Of a stretch of 64,000 nt of DNA, positions 45,801 through 58,133 are shown one piece after another. Source of the DNA: Magicicada septendecula (Eukaryota; Arthropoda; Insecta; Hemiptera; Cicadidae); the NCBI GenBank assembly GCA_034769895.1, contig JAWRYS010000707.1, positions 124,001-188,000 on the forward strand, read 5' to 3'. Position 1 is the first letter of the stretch; every line of letters starts with the position of its first letter. Both the position numbers and the translations under genes were made by a program. The notes under the pieces are model-generated. The model was given only the letters and a program-made list of their open reading frames with translations, ran no database searches and was not told the origin of the DNA.

Positions 45801-46248
45801 CATAAATCTAGCTCACCACCAATCCATTGAAACCACACCTTATAATGCCATGTTCGAGAAACCCCCACCACGAGAAATCAGTGACATTATTAATTTTCCC
45901 CAAAGCCAGGAATACCAATTCAACAAAATCCAATTCCATAATAAGATTGTCGAGAAGATAGAACAAAGGAGAAGAAAGTACCAAAACAAGGTACCATTGA
46001 AAATAATACAGTACCAAGTAGGTGACAAAATATTACTAAAGAATCGAGAATTACCCAGTACAATGGAGGGTATCACGAAAAAACTACTATTACTGTATAC
46101 AGGTCCGTATACAATCACAAAAAACAATCAGAACAACACATATGAAATTACTGACCCAGTAAGTAAGAAAATCAAAGGTACAGTTAACCAAGCATCTTTG
46201 AGAAATATAATGTATAATGAAACTATCATAAAATGTAAAATGTCATAA
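42829..46248 (+). pseudogene. pol: element C pol (PR-RT-RNase H-IN), decayed
   Basis: The protease (MIDTGANVSLID) is followed by a one-base insertion in an A-run at 43504-43510, a TAA at 43666-43668 shared with A, and RT motifs KKKNGKVRLCLDAREIN and YVDD. The RT is broken by TGA at 44038-44040 (Arg in A) and TGA at 44425-44427. From 44494 to 46248 the frame is open: RNase H (CDASDISLGSTL, TEKELLSVVF, RTDHKSISFL), integrase HHCC (H-x4-H near YHIRYGHMG, C-x2-C in SCHICQ), and the core with Asp in VDICGPFP, Asp in ITDHGTQF and Glu in AERVLRE. A one-base loss near 46200 alters the last residues. This copy supplies the region deleted in A. Confidence 0.9.
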
Positions 46249-47283
46249 TATCTACAGTACCAAGGTATACAATACTCTAAGCAGAGATAAATAAAATGAC
46301 TCAAACGAAATGTAATTGACCCATAATGAGCCCAATAGAATGGTGAAGGTGTGAAAACCCCAGATAATCCAAGAAATGATAACGAACAAAGTGTTAAAAA
46401 CCCGTGTATAAACAGTGTTAAAAGTAAATTATGGTGAAACTAAAGAAGAATAGAAGACTATGACATAAAGTGATGAAGAATTTAAGAACCAACTGCATAA
46501 TTATATAGTGATGAATTTAAGTGTGTAAATTAAAAACATTGAAATAATAACCAAAACAACTTGAAACCTCGTATTGATGAATAGCAGCAAGGCTGATAAT
46601 AATATAACAAATATGTCAAGTTATACCTAATAATGACCTGTGAGGAGAAGTATGTTAAATAAAATGATAAAGCATTAGCAGTGATAATAATGGAACCTCT
46701 AATCCCTTGAGTATTCTAATGAATATGATGTCTTATATTGAAAAATAAATGATATATTATGTTTTATATGTTGTGATAGTGTAACGGTTGTTATGTGCAA
46801 CTTTTTATTGACCCAGACAGAGATGAAGATTCCTCTGATTCTGTGGGTGTATAGTTGAGGAACGGCGGAGAATGGATGCCAAACAGAGCCCCTCTGACTC
46901 CGAACCTGCCATAAATGTTAGGGAATTATAATATTTCAAGGATTAAATCAACAACTGTGAGGTAAATAGAAGAGCTAAGGAGATTGTCACAAGAATCAAG
47001 ATGTGTATAATGTAAAGAAAAAATGTATTATTGAAACACAGGGAAATTGTTAATTTAAGAACTAATATATGATATAACTAAATTACCAAGAGTATAAAAA
47101 CTTGAACAATACTAGTAAGCTGAAAATAATACTACCAGTGAACTTAGTCTAGATCAATACACCAACAGACTATTAAATTCAATAAAGAGAGAAGCAGTAA
47201 TCTTATAATTAAACAAAATAAAGTGATAATTTCTTCAAACCATAAAACTTTTCTCAAATTATCAATTTTGAGAGGGGAGTATA
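46249..47283 (+). other. element C 3' untranslated region
   Basis: About 1 kb of A-rich non-coding sequence between pol and the 3' LTR, with no open frame of note. It ends in GAGAGGGGAGTATA, the probable polypurine tract. Only its first ~100 bp are shared with A. Confidence 0.75.
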
Positions 47284-50090
47284 TGTAACATCACAAAATG
47301 TTACATAACCATAATACACACCAGAAGGGTGAAATAAGACACTAGAGTTGTAAAGTGAATAATTATAATGAATGTAACAAAGAAGAGAAGGGACCAGCAA
47401 AGAAGAAAGAAGATGAGGGATCCCAAGAAGCAGTGATGAATACACTGCATGACACTACAACTTAAACACAATGACTGACTATGACTAATGGACAAACAAA
47501 GTTCACAAATAAGCTGTCAAGTGAGCCAGTTCAAGACATTGATGTGTAGAGTCATATAATATAAACAAAATAACCAATGACTTTAACAAGATAATAACAA
47601 ATAACAGCATATTGGCTGAAAGAAATAGAACAATGATACAGAAATAACAAAGACTATTACTATACTAGCTGTAGCCACAAAACTATAAAAAATAGAATTA
47701 CCAACAAAAATGTAACAGTATATAATAAGGGTAATTATAAACGGAAGCCTTATGTGTAAATAAGCAACTTCCTAATTAAATGAGATGTAAGTAGAGATAA
47801 TAGTAAGCAGGGAATAAACCTTGTACTAAAACTGTGTCCAGACCCTGCATAAACGAGTTTATGTCAGTAAAATAATAGGGAACTAGGAATTAACATAAAC
47901 TTACAGAATAGTAAATATAACGAATGAGGTGTGAAATACCACCACTTAATTAATATTATATGCCATAAAAATGAGTAGGCCATGTAAAAATGTAATTAGA
48001 GAATAAGGAATTTTCAGAATAATGTATTGTCATAATTACTAAGATTTAATATTGTTCAGCTGTAGGCAGCATTCAGTTTTAATAATGTTTGTACTTTTAT
48101 TCATGTAATAACGTTCAAAAGAGAAAACAGATGTAAATAATCAAATATCAAAGATAGGAAAAAGTCGCATTTTGCATTAGCAGACGACACTAAGAAACCA
48201 TGTTTCAGGACGGTATTTCTATGTATTGTCAGTGAAAACTAGGTTCAAACCGGCATCAAGCCACATCAAAATAAAAATCAGAAACTAAGCTTTAATTTGA
48301 TGATAATAGCTTAAAGAATGGAATTGTAATAATTTAATAATTAGTGTTAGCATCATTTTTTAACAAGATTTAAGAAAGTGCCAGTAAATACTAACAACAA
48401 CGGCAGTTGAGTACAAAAGACGCGTCGGTAGTGTTTATTAAAAATGTTACGTTACTATGACATAATTTTGTACCAATCACAACCGAGTTTACTTAGCGAA
48501 AATTACTCCTAGAGGCGAACGAGAGCGGGGTATATAATCAAAAGGACGCTAAGAAACTGGCATTCGCATCATTTTCCACAAGCTAACCAGTTGCGTCTCT
48601 GCGTTGTTTTATATTTTAATAATCTACAACAGTACAATTGTAGTAAATACCTTAAATTTTATCAAATTAACCATTGGAAAGGCGAGTCATCGTCTCTGAG
48701 TGCATCGAAAGTTAATTGTGAGTTTATATAACCAGTGCGTGTAATCGGAACGAGTAAATTTAACATAACCTGTAAAGGCTATAACCTAATGTCAGTAAGA
48801 AGAAGGTTATTTCTTGTTTCCAAGTGCGATTAAAGTGAAGTGTATTAGCGATCAATATAATCCGATCGTTAAAGTGTTCATTTTTAATCAATACGATTAA
48901 AAATCAAGGTAGTACGGTGACTAAATTTATTGTTTATATACCATCCATTGATTGTAGGAATTAACATACTTGTACTGATGCAAAAACAATCAAACTATTC
49001 GTAGAGAACACCGTATTAATTTATTTAGAGGGTTTAATATAACCCAACGTAAGAATATATGTATTAGAATTATTTATAATTAATATCAATTAGAATAAGC
49101 AAACAAAATTCTCGTTAACCAATTCTTTAATTGCAAGTTTTTAAAGAGGCCTAAAATGAATTATTACATCATAGTAGTATTTATTAAAAGGAATTAATAT
49201 CGTTCTATTCGGTATTTCAAAGAATTTACCCTTGAGGTACTTAGTCAATTAAGATAAAAATTTTGTTAGTAAAAATAAGAGTTTTTTTTATTGTGCTTAA
49301 ACTGAGCTAGACCAGTCAGGAAACGGATAACTTGTGATCCGAATTATGTTATTGTTGAATGTATTTTTCAATTCAATTCTAGAGGTTATAATAAACCAAT
49401 AACGTTATACAGCAGTAACTTTTGTTTTTAATTATTTTAATTTAGATCATCAACCCTCAGTATTGCATACACTGAGGTACATTAAAACAGAAATTTTTTA
49501 GTATACCATTTGAATTATTTTCAATTCAATTAACATTTAAAAGATAGAAACAGTAAAAAGTAAACACACACAATTATAAAATTAGAAGTTTGTTTTTTAT
49601 GGGACATTTCTTTAAGAAAACCCATATGGCGCCCACATAACATTTAAGGTGTTATAAAACCTTGTTTATAAATATTAGACTGGTCAAAAAAAAAAGGAAC
49701 TTGACAGTTTATTCAGTGGCGGTGAACGTCTGAACCTCAAGTACGACAACCAGGTACGTGAAGTGTTAATTATATTAATATATTTGTCCAGACAACACTT
49801 GACTTACACATACACTGATGACATTTTTCTATAGAAGAGGATTTCGACTTCAAGTTCGGCGCAACCGTTACATTCATTAGCGGATCAACAAATTAATATT
49901 TTATTCAGAATAAACCATATCACTACAATTAAATTATACTTTATCAATTATAAAAATAATTACTGCATACAAGAGACCCCATTAAACAACAAATCAATAA
50001 TTAAATTATATAGAGGGAGGATCTAGTTATATTACAGAGTGGCTTCCATTGCGGGGCTTAAGTAAAGACGGACGACACAGTTTAGTTACA
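47284..50090 (+). repeat. element C 3' LTR
   Basis: 2,807 bp, TGTAACATCACAAAATG to TTTAGTTACA, without insertions, so it shows the pre-insertion sequence for both the B site (TGTT within the first 20 bp) and the pogo site (near 49074). It is followed by ATAT of the target duplication. Confidence 0.93.
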
Positions 50091-50568
50091 ATATTCGTTG
50101 CTAAAACCAAGAAGGCGCAGGTGCAGTGCAGTGACCCAGTGACTGACTCATCATGGGAGTGGTGGAGGGGAAGGGATTTTCGCTTTGCGCCTGGCCCGAC
50201 TCCGCGCCCATCAGTAGGGCAAGGTCCAGTGCAGTTAGTAAATTTACGTAGCTGCTTTTTGTTTATTGTATAATAGACACAAATGTAGACAGTTCACCTA
50301 CAGTAACTTTTAACAAACTGAAAGTGAAAGATTTTTTCCAATAACGTGGAGTTTTTATTTGCTTGACAAATTGTACCAATCTAACTCTAAAAAAAGATAT
50401 TTTTCATGGTCAATTTCGCGCCCTCTTTGTACCTGCGCCCTTGGCGGGGGCACATCTCACCACAGCCTAGTTACTGCCCTGTGTCCATCCACTTGTTGGT
50501 TTATCTCCAACTAACTTCTCCAGTGGTGTGTTGTATAGTAATCGTATGATTAGATTTTTTTGTTACAG

Positions 50569-50729
50569 AATTTTGTAATACAATGAGAACTTTGACTCCT
50601 CAGACAAAAGCCCGTATTCAACAAGAAGCAGTTACAGAATTAATTAAAAGACTTATTGGTGAGAAGAGCAAACTATTTACTGTGACAGTTGATCCAAACA
50701 TTGCAGTATATGGAAAAGACACTTTTATG
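50569..50729 (+). CDS. candidate host-gene exon, function unknown
   Basis: A pyrimidine-rich tract ending TTTTTTTGTTACAG precedes 50569, a good splice acceptor. An ATG at 50583 opens 49 codons (MRTLTPQTKARIQQEAVTEL, later IGEKSKLFTVTVD and IAVYGKDTF) that end in phase at ATG/GTAGGA (50727-50735), a weak donor. Amino-acid composition and the mix of charged and hydrophobic residues look like a real protein, unlike the low-complexity chance frames around it, and no transposon family known to me matches. I do not recognise the family. It sits 88 bp right of the hAT target duplication, so the nest may lie in an intron or promoter region. Confidence 0.4.
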
Positions 50730-51217
50730 GTAGGAGAATTTTTATTATTTAGAGAAATGTTTTCTTAATGTGATAAGCATTATAGTGAAATATTGATTAT
50801 TTACTTTCCAGATAAACATTTTGTTTAAAGGGCTTCCTACATGCACATTTTCTTTTGGCAAATGGAGCCAAAACATAAGTACAGACAATGTTTGTCACAT
50901 TCAGATGCACGTGAGGGAGGGGTTTCATCACCATTTACCTCTGTTTCCATCACTTCACCTTATTTTGCATCCATTTGTCACCTTTCTGTATGTGAAGGTT
51001 TCTGCCACACATAAAAAAACCTGTAGGATAATGCAAGAACAATAGTGCATTTATAAGAACCGTTTGTGTCCAATCAGTGAAAGATGGCAAAAAGTAGCAA
51101 AATATGATGGAACTCTGGAACAGAAGATTGGGCTCTGTTAGCCAAATAGACACAAATGAATATTGTTAAATTCTTGGATTTCGTTGTCCATGACGTGTCC
51201 GTTACTTAACTAAATAT

Positions 51218-51395
51218 CACTATTACTTTAACGACTCTGAACACTAGGGTTTTTATAAGTAAAAGCAAAAAGTTTTACCTTTCAGCCTTAGCTCTGAAAA
51301 GCCTTTTAAAGGAGAAAACCAGTTAAGGCTGAAAGGTAAAACTTTTTGCTTTTACTTATAAAAAACTTAGTGTTCCGAGTCGTTAAAGTAATAGG
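51218..51395. mobile_element. 178-bp foldback MITE
   Basis: Arms of about 70 bp (CACTATTACTTTAACGACTC ... CTTTCAGCCTTA, and the inverted copy) with a short unpaired centre around GCTCTGAAAAGCC. Flanking AATAT at 51213-51217 and 51396-51400 is a possible 5-bp target duplication. It lies directly against the end of LTR D at 51401. Confidence 0.75.
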
Positions 51396-52116
51396 AATAT
51401 TGTTACTTAACGATGTCCGTCTAATTGTAAACGTGTATAATTGTAATGGGTGTAACGTGTCTTATCAATCCGTCGTCGCTTTGGAATGTAACTTACGCTG
51501 ATTGTGTCCATTGCGAACGTACGAATAACCAGGTATCGAAGTCCTTACCTGTTGTTCACTAGGGGTGTGAAAATACCGGGTGGCGCCTAATTGTTTAATC
51601 AAAACAATTAAAAAATTGTATGATGATATGGCAAGCTCAGCTCAGGCGGTGTGGAGAATTCAATTTATTCCCGCCTCGACTTGACCTTCTTAATCGGGCC
51701 AGTAGTTCGTTGAGTTGACTACGTGAGCGCTTGCCGTCAATACTAGCTGTTCGCTAAAATGTACACAAATTATAATACACCTTCCTAATGAAATTAAAAC
51801 ACAGGGGTTACACTCAGTACTTGTTTATTATTTGGTGATTACTAATTATTCAGTTTAATACAAATTATATTTTGTTTTGTAATACATTTGCACCAGTAAA
51901 TAATATGAGACAATTTCTCTAGGGTTTGACAAATTGATTTTGAACGTAACAGACAGTCAATGATGGCGTCTGTTGAAGTTGTATATAAATATTTTCGTTC
52001 AAACGTCTTGGATTCTTGTGATTACGATAAAAGGATTATTAATGATTACAATAATAAAAATACACTACCTTACATTATTTATACTTAAATAATATAATGT
52101 GTAGCTATAACCTGTT

Positions 52117-52391
52117 GAGAGCCTCCAGGTGGTCTAGTGGCTAACGCGGGCGATTGATGCCCTCGTGGTCCCGGGTTCAATTCCCGGCGGAGGTTCCGTA
52201 CGGCGTGCACTCAGCGTCGTGAGGCAAACTGAGTAGGCGCTGAGATAACAGTGCCGCCTCCTGGCTGTGAATACCGCAACTAGCGGCTGGTGGCGCGTAG
52301 TACTAGCCATACACCGTCACACTAACACAAAAGCCGCGCGGTACGCCTTGGTCCTTAACGGACTGTTGAGCGGAGGTTTATTTTATTTTTA
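52117..52391 (+). mobile_element. tRNA-derived SINE
   Basis: The head 52121-52195 resembles a tRNA: A-box-like GGTGGTCTAGTGGCTAACGC, B-box-like GGTTCAATTCCCGG, T-stem CCGGG/CCCGG, and acceptor GCCTCC against GGAGG. A non-tRNA body of about 190 bp follows and ends in TTTATTTTATTTTTA. It is flanked by a 15-bp duplication TAGCTATAACYTGTT at 52102-52116 and 52392-52406 (one mismatch). It is inserted in LTR D. Confidence 0.82.
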
Positions 52392-52931
52392 TAGCTATAA
52401 CTTGTTCTTGGAGTGTAGTAAAAGTGTTTCAAAATATTGTAAACTAACAACAGGTTACCTTTACAAGTTGACAAATTTTCAGTGTCTTAGTTTTTTATTT
52501 AATCTTTGAAAGAAATTATACGCAGTTTAGTGAGAGTTCAGATTACTGTGAGAAATATTTAAAGTGAGTTTATTTGGAAATTTGGGTAATTTAAATGATA
52601 CTTACACATCAGTAGACTGGGTGTACTCAGTTGTTCTGGTAAAAAGGAATTGGGCTGCAATCATATTCAATTTTCAATTGTCTATGGCGTCTGGCATCTT
52701 TTTCAAATTAATCGGAGCAATTTGTTCATTTCTTTTTTATTTATTTGGTCTTTGACATCAGTTAAATGGTTTCAGTCATCGTCTGCTTCCATCTTGTTCA
52801 TTTTGTGGTAATTTTGTTTACTATTTTGACGTTTTAAATTAGAATTTTGATCGTTCAAGATTTGGCTTCTATTCTGCAAGAGCGTCACATTACGAGTAAA
52901 AAATCTAACGGAAAATTCGTAACCAACGTCT

Positions 52932-52962
52932 GTTGTCATGGTTACAAATTAATTCTGATTGG
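52932..52962 (-). promoter_or_regulatory. CCAAT box plus X-box in LTR D
   Basis: On the minus strand CCAAT (52962-52958) precedes GTAACCATGACAAC (52945-52932), which matches the RFX X-box consensus. Same order as at 1485-1526. Confidence 0.45.
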
Positions 52963-54760
52963 TTAATCTGGTCTTATAACCATTGTTATCAAATTTTGAA
53001 TTTTTTTTCAAAATAGCTATATATCTTCTGATTGCTTGTATTCTTCTGTCTTTTTCCCTACATATTAAATATTATCACTACTGTTATTATTTCCTTTCAA
53101 AGATTATTTTGATATCCCATAATGTTGGGTTCTTCAAAATATTAATGTTTGTACAATTATTTTAATATTTGTTAACTATATTTCTCTTTTAATTTAAGTC
53201 CTTATTCCAACATTTTTCCTTTAATAAGATTTACAAATTATCCTTGGTTGGTTATTCGCCATGGATTTGTTAATTTCTTTGTTGATTTCATACAATTTGT
53301 ATTTATTTGTTTTTTACAGTTAGGCGTTTCATAGGCCTAAGTAGCCATTGATTATATTTAATTATTTTATACCAGTTATATCTTTGTGTTTTGTTTTGTT
53401 ATTATGATTGCTTCGTTTATTGGTTACTGTGTTTTGAATTTGTTTTTTGTTCTGATTATGTGTCAATATTATTTTCTACATCTTGGCTTGTCAATTATTT
53501 CCTAACTGATTTTCCAGTGTATATTATTTCTGTATTGATTTATTTTCTTATTTATTTAACTTGCCATTGTCAACAATATGGCTATTATTTACTATTCTTT
53601 ATTACATAAAATATAACAACTAGGCCTATGGACTGTATACTTCTTTCAGCCATATCCTATTCATAAATTTAAATGAACAATCTTTACCAGTTATTAGGTA
53701 ATGTTGGTTTACAATACATTTCATTCTTTCACTATTATTTTGGGTGAGAAACATCATCACTCCTTTTAAACATACTTAATCTATTATCCCTTATAACAGG
53801 GGGTGTTTATTGATTGCGTTCTTAATTTCTTATTTCTTTACTAATCTCTCTCTACAATCCATGGTAACACTAACTGTTTACTATACATGGGCTTTCTCCC
53901 CTGAATAACATCGTATCCTTCATTTATATCTAATCTAAATACTATTTTTAATTACTATTAACAATACAATTCTTATAAGTTCACTATTAAATCATTTAGT
54001 GTTTTATCATCGATTTACTAAGTGTTTTCTTATCTATCACTTTTTTTTTTTATCATACTATCATTTACAATATCCTTTTTTTTATTCATCACCTTCACTT
54101 TTAACTAATTAGTGTTTATCACTGATTTACTCATTATTTGGGGATTTACACTTTCACTATTGGCACTTCTTAAACTTTTTATTTCAAGTGTTTATTAGTG
54201 GGTAATCCCTATCATTACTTTTCTTTGTCACTTAGTTATTTTCAGTTTATTTCTCACTATCTCACTATCTCTCTCTTTCTTTACAAATATTATTTATACT
54301 TAATAAGTTCGTGTCTTTCTAGATTTCTTACTTACATATACTTCTAATTCTTGGGTTAGTGTATTTTTATTTAGCGGGTTTTATTAATTATTAATTACAT
54401 TTGTCACTGAGTCAATAATAATATTTATTTTTTATATTGGTTATTTACTGGTTTCATTTCCTTTATGATATTTGATTGTATCATTTCTCCCTTCCCTATT
54501 CTATACTATTTGTCTGTGTTTTATCACCTTGTTTCACTTTATTTTCTTTATAGTTGGTTTGTTCCATTTTTATTTTCATTTTTCTTCTCCTTCACTTCCA
54601 TCTTGTTTCCTTTTATTTTGGTTTTTATCGGCCAATCTCTGGGGTTGGGTCAAAGTCATTTGTCTGTCAGTCTAGTCTGTAATTTTATTTAATAATCACT
54701 TTGGGTTTACCATTCTTCCTCCTTTCTTAATTACATTTTATCTCTTTTTTCTCTTCATTA

Positions 54761-55379
54761 TTTATTTATTAAAATATATTACTTTTTAGCATTTCTTACA
54801 TACTTATTGATATCAAATATGATCTGAATTTGGCAATGTTATAATATACTTGTGTGGAAAGGTCTTAATTAAAATGTTAAATTTGTTAATTTTTGTAATG
54901 TAATTAAGATGAAACATACACATTGTTATATTATTTAATAAAATATAACTTTACACTTAGCCAATAATTGTATTTTCTTTCAAATGTCGGGCGCCATCTT
55001 GTGATATATTAAAACGTAAATATAAACATGAAGTTTTACTTACCTTTAAGGGCAGAAATTCGTTTAAGCGAACTTGAGTAGCGGAAAGTGTTATTTGAAA
55101 TAATGACACTTTGTTAAATTGTTTACCATATGACATTACCCTGTTTATTTATAATATGGAATTTAATTACATGACAAAAACAAGCTATTCTCAGCCAGGT
55201 GGCGACATTCAAATTAAGTTAAATTTCCCTTTTACAAGCCCTCCAAAATACGTAGTTATTACCTTTACATATTTATATTTTTTAAAGTCTATGAAACATT
55301 AAACATTTTAATATGTGTGTATATATATATATATATGCATTTACTTTGCACAACCCAGCACTTTTTAATAGTCTTTCAT

Positions 55380-55477
<98 letters not shown>

Positions 55478-56940
55478 CTCTCTGGTACAATTATTATTTT
55501 ATGAGCTCATTTTTATTTAGTTTAAATGAATAATTTTAATTGAAATGAATTTATTGAATTTCGGTCATTTTAAAATTTCTTTGATATCAAATGGTTGTAG
55601 CTGATACTTAGCTTCAAATTTGGGTTGATGACATTGCACTACTCGAATCCTTCGATTGCACGTGCAAAATCCGACCTGTCACATCGTCTTTGGGCACACA
55701 CTCTCGAAGTAGTGCCCCCCCTCGGATCACACTTCTGCCAGATTCTTTTATCACGGTTTCACTCGGCCGATGACATCAACTCAAGATTTGTTACGGTACC
55801 ACCATTATTATGTTATTAACAGTTATTAACCCACTTTTGGTGATGTAAAATTTAAATAAACACGCTTAGTGAATACGCCGGCCGTGAATCGCTGGCTGGC
55901 ACACTTCACGGTCCGGACAAGAATGACACAGTTTCTTTGTTAAACATTGCGGAGGTGGGGCAAAAATACATCACTGGCCCTTTGTTCAAACGCCAAGGCT
56001 CGTCGAATACACTGCGCCTCGCATTCCTTAGTTCTGACGTAATTGGGCTTGGTTGTTTACTTGTTATCTGTGGCAAACAGTTTTTTGCGACATTTGTAGC
56101 TTTCCAGCGAATTCGACAGAAATCCTGTTAACTCAAATGTGCGTTGTTTAAAATATTCTATAGTTTATTCACCAAAACTTTATAGGGATTATGAAATAAA
56201 ATTATTATTATTACAAAATAAATGGTTAGAGAATAAAAATACAATAATTATGGTTTTTGGGACCATAGGTTTACAAAATTATTATAGTACCAGAATTGTA
56301 CCGTCACAAAACCCCCTCAATGAAAGATTTTATGCCGAAGCATAAAAACTTTCATTGACACATTCGTACTTCCTAAAGGGATCAGCCAGGATATGTCGCC
56401 ACAACCCCCTTACTATTTATATGAAAAGAAATACAATAACTCACCCGTGGTCTGATGATGATGACAGTACCTGCATGACCTTACTGGACTTCTCCTTCGA
56501 GATCCCAACACCATAAGCCCAATCAGGCGCGTAACGCTCCTGCTCTGACGCGCTGGCCAGCTCAGGACCGCCGTCACAACATCACCAAACACTGAAACAA
56601 TAAGTCAAAAATATCAAAATAGTGGCTTGGTATAATACTATATCCCTAACTGATCTGTTTCCCCTTAGCTATGTGCTGGTTTGTGTTAAGAAGCACTGGG
56701 TTTGCTTCAAATCAACAAGAATTATATAGAAGTGCCATTCTCTTCATTGACTACCCTTAACATTATAAAGTCTTTTCGATTCCCATCGATAATAATTAAT
56801 CCTTTTCTGTTTTCATAATTAATATAATAGAAGAAACAAGTTTTTATATAAATGAAACATATGGATATAATGAATATTCTAACTACAGCATTGACGCGTA
56901 CCTGCAAAATGTGTACAATTTGTATATGTTATGTATAATT
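54761..56940. other. no gene seen (54761-56940), microsatellites
   Basis: AT-rich DNA with a short (TA)n at 55319-55336, the (TC)n tract below, and a GC-richer stretch around 55640-56000. I found no coding region or repeat family I can name. Confidence 0.4.
55383..55470. repeat. (TC)44 microsatellite with (AC)4
   Basis: 88 bp of uninterrupted TC dinucleotides followed by ACACACAC. Long Leu-Ser or Glu-Arg frames across it are artefacts. Confidence 0.98.
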
Positions 56941-58119
56941 AGTGCGTTCGCCTCACACTGGGTCGTTACAGTAATGTTGTGGCTAGCGACGTTCGTAGCG
57001 TAGATATGATCACCTGTATACTACGGCAGTAACCTTACCTGTTATTCATAGGTGGTGTGATAATCCCGGGTGGCGCCAAGTCGTTTTACAAAACAACTAA
57101 AATTCGGTTTAAACAAGTTATCAGCGTTGCAGGTTGGTGCATTCAAATAGTTCCCGCTCGCACGGCCGTCCCAATCATCGCTTCTGGCTGTGTGACTGAC
57201 AACTTGCTTACTGCTACGATTTATTCTTAAACACAAGTAATTATTATATAGCACTCCCTATGAAATGATAACGCTGGTTACTCCCTGTAATAAATATTTT
57301 TTAATGGGTGATTACTGAAAACATTTACATTTACAATAAAACAATTATCAATTTGCACCGACTGATTACATGAGATCTTGCTTTCAGGGTCAGCAAAGTG
57401 ATTTAGAAACCATTTAACCTTGCGTCGCTGTTTACGTTCGGCTTATTACAGTTATTATTGGTTTCACAAATTGTGGATCCTTTTGGCTATGAGTTAAAGA
57501 ACTCCAATGGTTACAATAAAAATATAAATTACCTTAATCTAAGTGTACATAAAGAATAAAGTGTGCTGTTACAATCTGTTGTGTTGTGTCGTAAAGGTGT
57601 TCTGTAAGTTCGTGTTTAATTCATAGGTTATATCAATGTTAACAAAGTTTCTATTAAGTTTTAATTTGCTCAAATATTCTATGAAAGAGAAATATGGTTT
57701 CTATAGTGTGGTAATTTTACCTTTCAAAATTATTTAAAGTGATTAGGGTTGGTGGAAAATAAATAATTGGATAGTACTTAACACCTCAACGTGTCTAGGT
57801 GCCTTCGTAGTTTATTCGAGGTAGGATTTGGCTGCATAAATTCAGTTTTCATGGATTTTGGGCTTCACTAAATGTGGCGTCTTTTTCGTCATGGGTTTTG
57901 ACATTCTTTTCAATGATAATTTCTATTTAATTGGTCTTGGGTCTTGAAATATCTGCTACAGTGGTCATCTGCTTCTTCAATGATCAAGTTCAGAAACTTT
58001 GAATAACTATTTGCATGATTTACACAGAAAAAACGCTCTTCCAAATTTTTGCATCTGCATTGGCTTAATGACGCTTCACTTCTTGTTAATTTCCAACGGT
58101 ATTTTCGTCTTCAACCGCC

Positions 58120-58133
58120 GTTTCCATAGTAAC
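58120..58133 (-). promoter_or_regulatory. X-box in element E LTR region
   Basis: GTTACTATGGAAAC on the minus strand matches the RFX X-box consensus. The adjacent CCAAT of D is altered here to CCCAT. Confidence 0.4.

Larger units (their letters stand above)
24754..50090 (+). mobile_element. Ty3/gypsy retrotransposon C, carrying two insertions
   Basis: The LTRs share TGTAAC...GTTACA termini, and the 4-bp target duplication ATAT is present at 24750-24753 and 50091-50094. The first 19 bp of the 5' LTR (24754-24772) are separated from the rest (from 36346) by element B. A pogo element lies further inside the same LTR. Without insertions C is about 12.06 kb, with LTRs of about 2.80 kb and a 6.4-kb internal region with gag and pol. 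Its frames carry stops and shifts, so it is defective. It belongs to the same family as A. Confidence 0.92.
24249..50097. mobile_element. ~508-bp MITE in the hAT, split by element C
   Basis: The left end CGAATATAGACGTTACTAG at 24249 is matched by an inverted right end (24720s to 24753, then TCG at 50095-50097) after removing element C. The 13-bp direct repeat TTGCTAAAACCAA flanks it at 24236-24248 and 50098-50110. Inside is a second inverted repeat (GTGGTAGATGA near 24332 and its complement near 24545) and a short hairpin GGGGTGAT...ATCACCCC near 24675-24702. Element C sits in the right terminal repeat. Confidence 0.65.
19220..50481 (-). mobile_element. hAT transposon, host of the whole nest
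   Basis: Terminal repeats are CAGGGCCATAACAAGG at 19220 and, as reverse complement, CAGGGCAGTAACTAGG ending at 50481. The 8-bp target duplication TGTCCATC lies at 19212-19219 and 50482-50489. The hAT transposase is on the minus strand at 20121-23386. After subtracting element C with its contents and the palindrome at 21452-22057, the element is about 5.3 kb. It is inactive because the transposase has a stop, a frameshift and an insertion. Subterminal sequences share the phrase TGCGCCCTTGGC at both ends. Confidence 0.9.
51401..54760 (-). repeat. degenerate LTR D (third Ty3 family)
   Basis: Begins TGTTACTTAACG at 51401 and aligns in the same order with 56955-60270. Shared blocks include GGGTGGCGCC, TATATCTTCTGATT, TAGGCCT(A/G)AGTAGCCATT and TTGGGTCAAAGTC. 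Relative to E it has deletions and a SINE insertion. No pol sequence follows it, so it may be a solo or truncated LTR with part of the adjoining 3' region. The + strand is T-rich; open frames here are low-complexity chance frames. Confidence 0.55.

Noticed and set aside
52121-52195. Functional tRNA gene
   Set aside because: The acceptor has a mismatch and a wobble pair, the anticodon stem is imperfect, and the unit continues into a SINE body with flanking duplications.
55282-55520. Leu-Ser and Glu-Arg repeat proteins
   Set aside because: They are translations of the (TC)44 microsatellite.
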